Assembly (NCBI RefSeq): GCF_004421185.1
Contig: NZ_LXQB01000011.1
Coordinates: forward strand, 20,464-84,463
Length of the DNA stretch: 64,000 nucleotides
DNA from: Methylacidiphilum sp. Yel
Lineage (GTDB): Bacteria > Verrucomicrobiota > Verrucomicrobiia > Methylacidiphilales > Methylacidiphilaceae
Direction of reading: 5' to 3'
A program made the translations under genes and the position numbers. Positions within the stretch are counted from its first letter, which is position 1. The number at the start of each line of letters is the position of its first letter. Under the pieces are notes generated by a model, which saw nothing but the letters and a program-made list of their open reading frames with translations, searched no databases and was not told the origin of the DNA. Shown here piece by piece: positions 63,040 through 64,000 of the stretch.

Positions 63040-63334
63040 AACACACTATTCGGGGATGAAAATTTATACCCATATAAACAAAGCCAATTTAAAAATAAAG
63101 AAAAACTTATTATTAAAATTAAAAGAATGAATCGAACTATTTTTGGTTTTCCATCCAACTATAAAGTGCGCAAGTATATCCTTATGGGAGAAGAAGGTGG
63201 CGTTTAATAATTTCTCTGGGGTAGCCGCCTACCAAAACAGTCTTATCCACTTTTCACATATCAGACAAAAGAAAAGGATAAAGAATTTGCTCATTTACTA
63301 CAAAAAATTTTGCCAAAGTGCTTAGAGCAAGCTA

Positions 63335-63892
63335 CTATCCCTTTCGATGTGAATCCAATAATGGCCCAACAGCGTGAACAATCTTTTCGAGGGCAGGCCG
63401 TAAAGCATTGATATAATCTTCATTAAAGTCTCGATACCCATCATAAAGCCAAACGTGGGCTCTTTGAACATTCCCAAAGGAACCAAGGTGAATGGCTTTG
63501 GATGCTTTTGAAGGATAATAGTCAGCAAAAAGTCGAACCACGACGTCGGTAGCAGCATTCGTACCAATAAAAGAATATCGCCAGCGACCTAAATCAACCC
63601 TTAGAATTGGTATGCCTTCCTTAGCCTGACTAAGTTTATCGATCCTCTTAACCTCCAAAGAAGGATAAGCTTTTTTAAAGGCAGTAATCATTTCTTGATA
63701 AAGAATATCCCTTTGTGAAAGATAATCATACCTCGATAAAACAAACTCCGGCGGCCTGTTAAACCATGCTTCATGAACCACTAAAACATATAAGGCTTTG
63801 TCGTTTGCGCTCTTTGAAGGTTTTCCTTTGCTTTCGGGGAAAACATCAAAGAGAAAAACAAAAAAGAATAACAGCAAAAATAGATTTCTCAT
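63335..63892 (-). CDS. Predicted secreted protein, function unknown
   Basis: I choose ATG 63892 (MRNLFLLLFFFVFLFDVFP), which begins a signal peptide; seven codons upstream is an alternative ATG. The mature ~165 residues have no recognised domain. Notable are LYVLVVHEAWFNRPPEFVLS near the start, PILRVDLGRWRYSFIGTNAA, and VVVRLFADYYPSKASKAIHL, suggesting an alpha/beta fold. It may act in the periplasm with the TPR protein encoded beyond a ~295-base gap, but no link is shown. The gene ends about 50 bases from the IS605 right end at the window edge. Confidence 0.55.
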   Translation of the reverse strand: MRNLFLLLFFFVFLFDVFPESKGKPSKSANDKALYVLVVHEAWFNRPPEFVLSRYDYLSQRDILYQEMITAFKKAYPSLEVKRIDKLSQAKEGIPILRVDLGRWRYSFIGTNAATDVVVRLFADYYPSKASKAIHLGSFGNVQRAHVWLYDGYRDFNEDYINALRPALEKIVHAVGPLLDSHRKG

Positions 63893-63945
63893 CCCATAAT
63901 CATTATAAATCACGCTACTGGTTCTGGCTCTATTATTGACATCCT

Positions 63946-63966
63946 CCCCATGCCTAAAGGCAGGGG
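63946..63966. repeat. IS605/IS1341-type right-end hairpin at the window edge
   Basis: On the plus strand the palindrome is CCCC, unpaired A, TGCC, loop TAAA, GGCA, GGGG, preceded by TTGACATCCT and followed by ATTCC. This context is characteristic of right ends of tnpB-bearing IS605-family elements. The element extends beyond base 64000. Confidence 0.8.
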
Positions 63967-64000
63967 ATTCCTGGAGATAACTGACCAGATTTAGCCAGGG
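63954..64000 (-). CDS. tnpB: tnpB, C-terminal end only (partial)
   Basis: The last 15 codons of a minus-strand frame end LAKSGQLSPGIPCL and then TAG at 63956-63954, inside the right-end hairpin. The codon register relative to the hairpin (CCC-TGC-CTT-TAG) is the same as in the short element at 39652 (CCC-GCC-CTT-TAG). This supports the call even though no TnpB domain is inside the window. Whether the rest is intact cannot be seen. Confidence 0.6.
   Translation of the reverse strand, partial: LAKSGQLSPGIPCL

Noticed and set aside
63143..63325. A 60-codon plus-strand frame between the TPR gene and the secreted-protein gene
   Set aside because: No domain, no ribosome binding site, unusual composition; the 295-base gap is better read as intergenic.

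Overview
The window reads as a compact bacterial chromosome segment of low G+C (roughly 35-42% in most genes), with short intergenic gaps and many overlapping genes. The Gram-negative envelope genes (TonB/ExbB/ExbD, an LptB-type ATPase, a NodT/TolC-like outer-membrane efflux protein), the ATP-dependent PEP carboxykinase, phosphoketolase, coproheme decarboxylase-type HemQ, PUR-domain protein and N-type ATPase together suggest a Verrucomicrobia/PVC bacterium. A Methylacidiphilum-like thermoacidophilic methanotroph is my best guess. This is inference from gene content and composition; the window has no rRNA or methane monooxygenase gene to settle it.

Layout. 0-4.6 kb: polyprenyl diphosphate synthase, a PUR-family nucleic-acid-binding protein, a TonB-ExbB-ExbD set and peptide deformylase. 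4.7-6.2 kb: a decayed, GC-rich IS200/IS605 element with both end hairpins, a tnpA stopped by one TAG codon and a frameshifted tnpB. 6.2-19 kb: glutaredoxin and HemQ (minus strand), then lptB, a UvrD-like helicase, dnaE, aroB, a decayed dprA and a topoisomerase III. 19-29 kb: phosphoketolase, two related 14-TM MFS transporters around a very AT-rich spacer, an outer-membrane factor, a HlyD-type adaptor and a small beta-barrel protein.

29-42 kb is a central-carbon block: glcDEF (glycolate oxidase), malate synthase and isocitrate lyase, a glycogen-debranching-type enzyme with a GT4 glycosyltransferase, a small non-autonomous IS605 derivative, and pckA. Glycolate could be oxidised to glyoxylate, condensed with acetyl-CoA (which phosphoketolase can help supply) to malate, and drained through PEP carboxykinase. 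42-48.4 kb is an N-type F1Fo-ATPase operon (atpD-C-Q-B-E-F-A-G, minus strand) with no delta gene, a long b subunit carrying a delta-like tail, and no recognisable atpR.

48.4-59 kb: pncB, queH, tatC, two small uncharacterised genes (one a secreted HNH-like protein), an AddAB-type helicase-nuclease and tRNA-Gly(GCC). 59-64 kb: uncharacterised genes (a C-terminally anchored protein, a multi-span membrane protein, a TPR protein with a protease-like but apparently inactive domain, a secreted protein). The last bases hold the right end of another IS605/IS1341-type element whose tnpB continues beyond the window.

The most notable points are the atypical ATPase, the decayed dprA, the three IS605 ends in which tnpB stops inside the end hairpin, and the glycolate-to-malate gene block. 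I saw no CRISPR array, phage or defence island.
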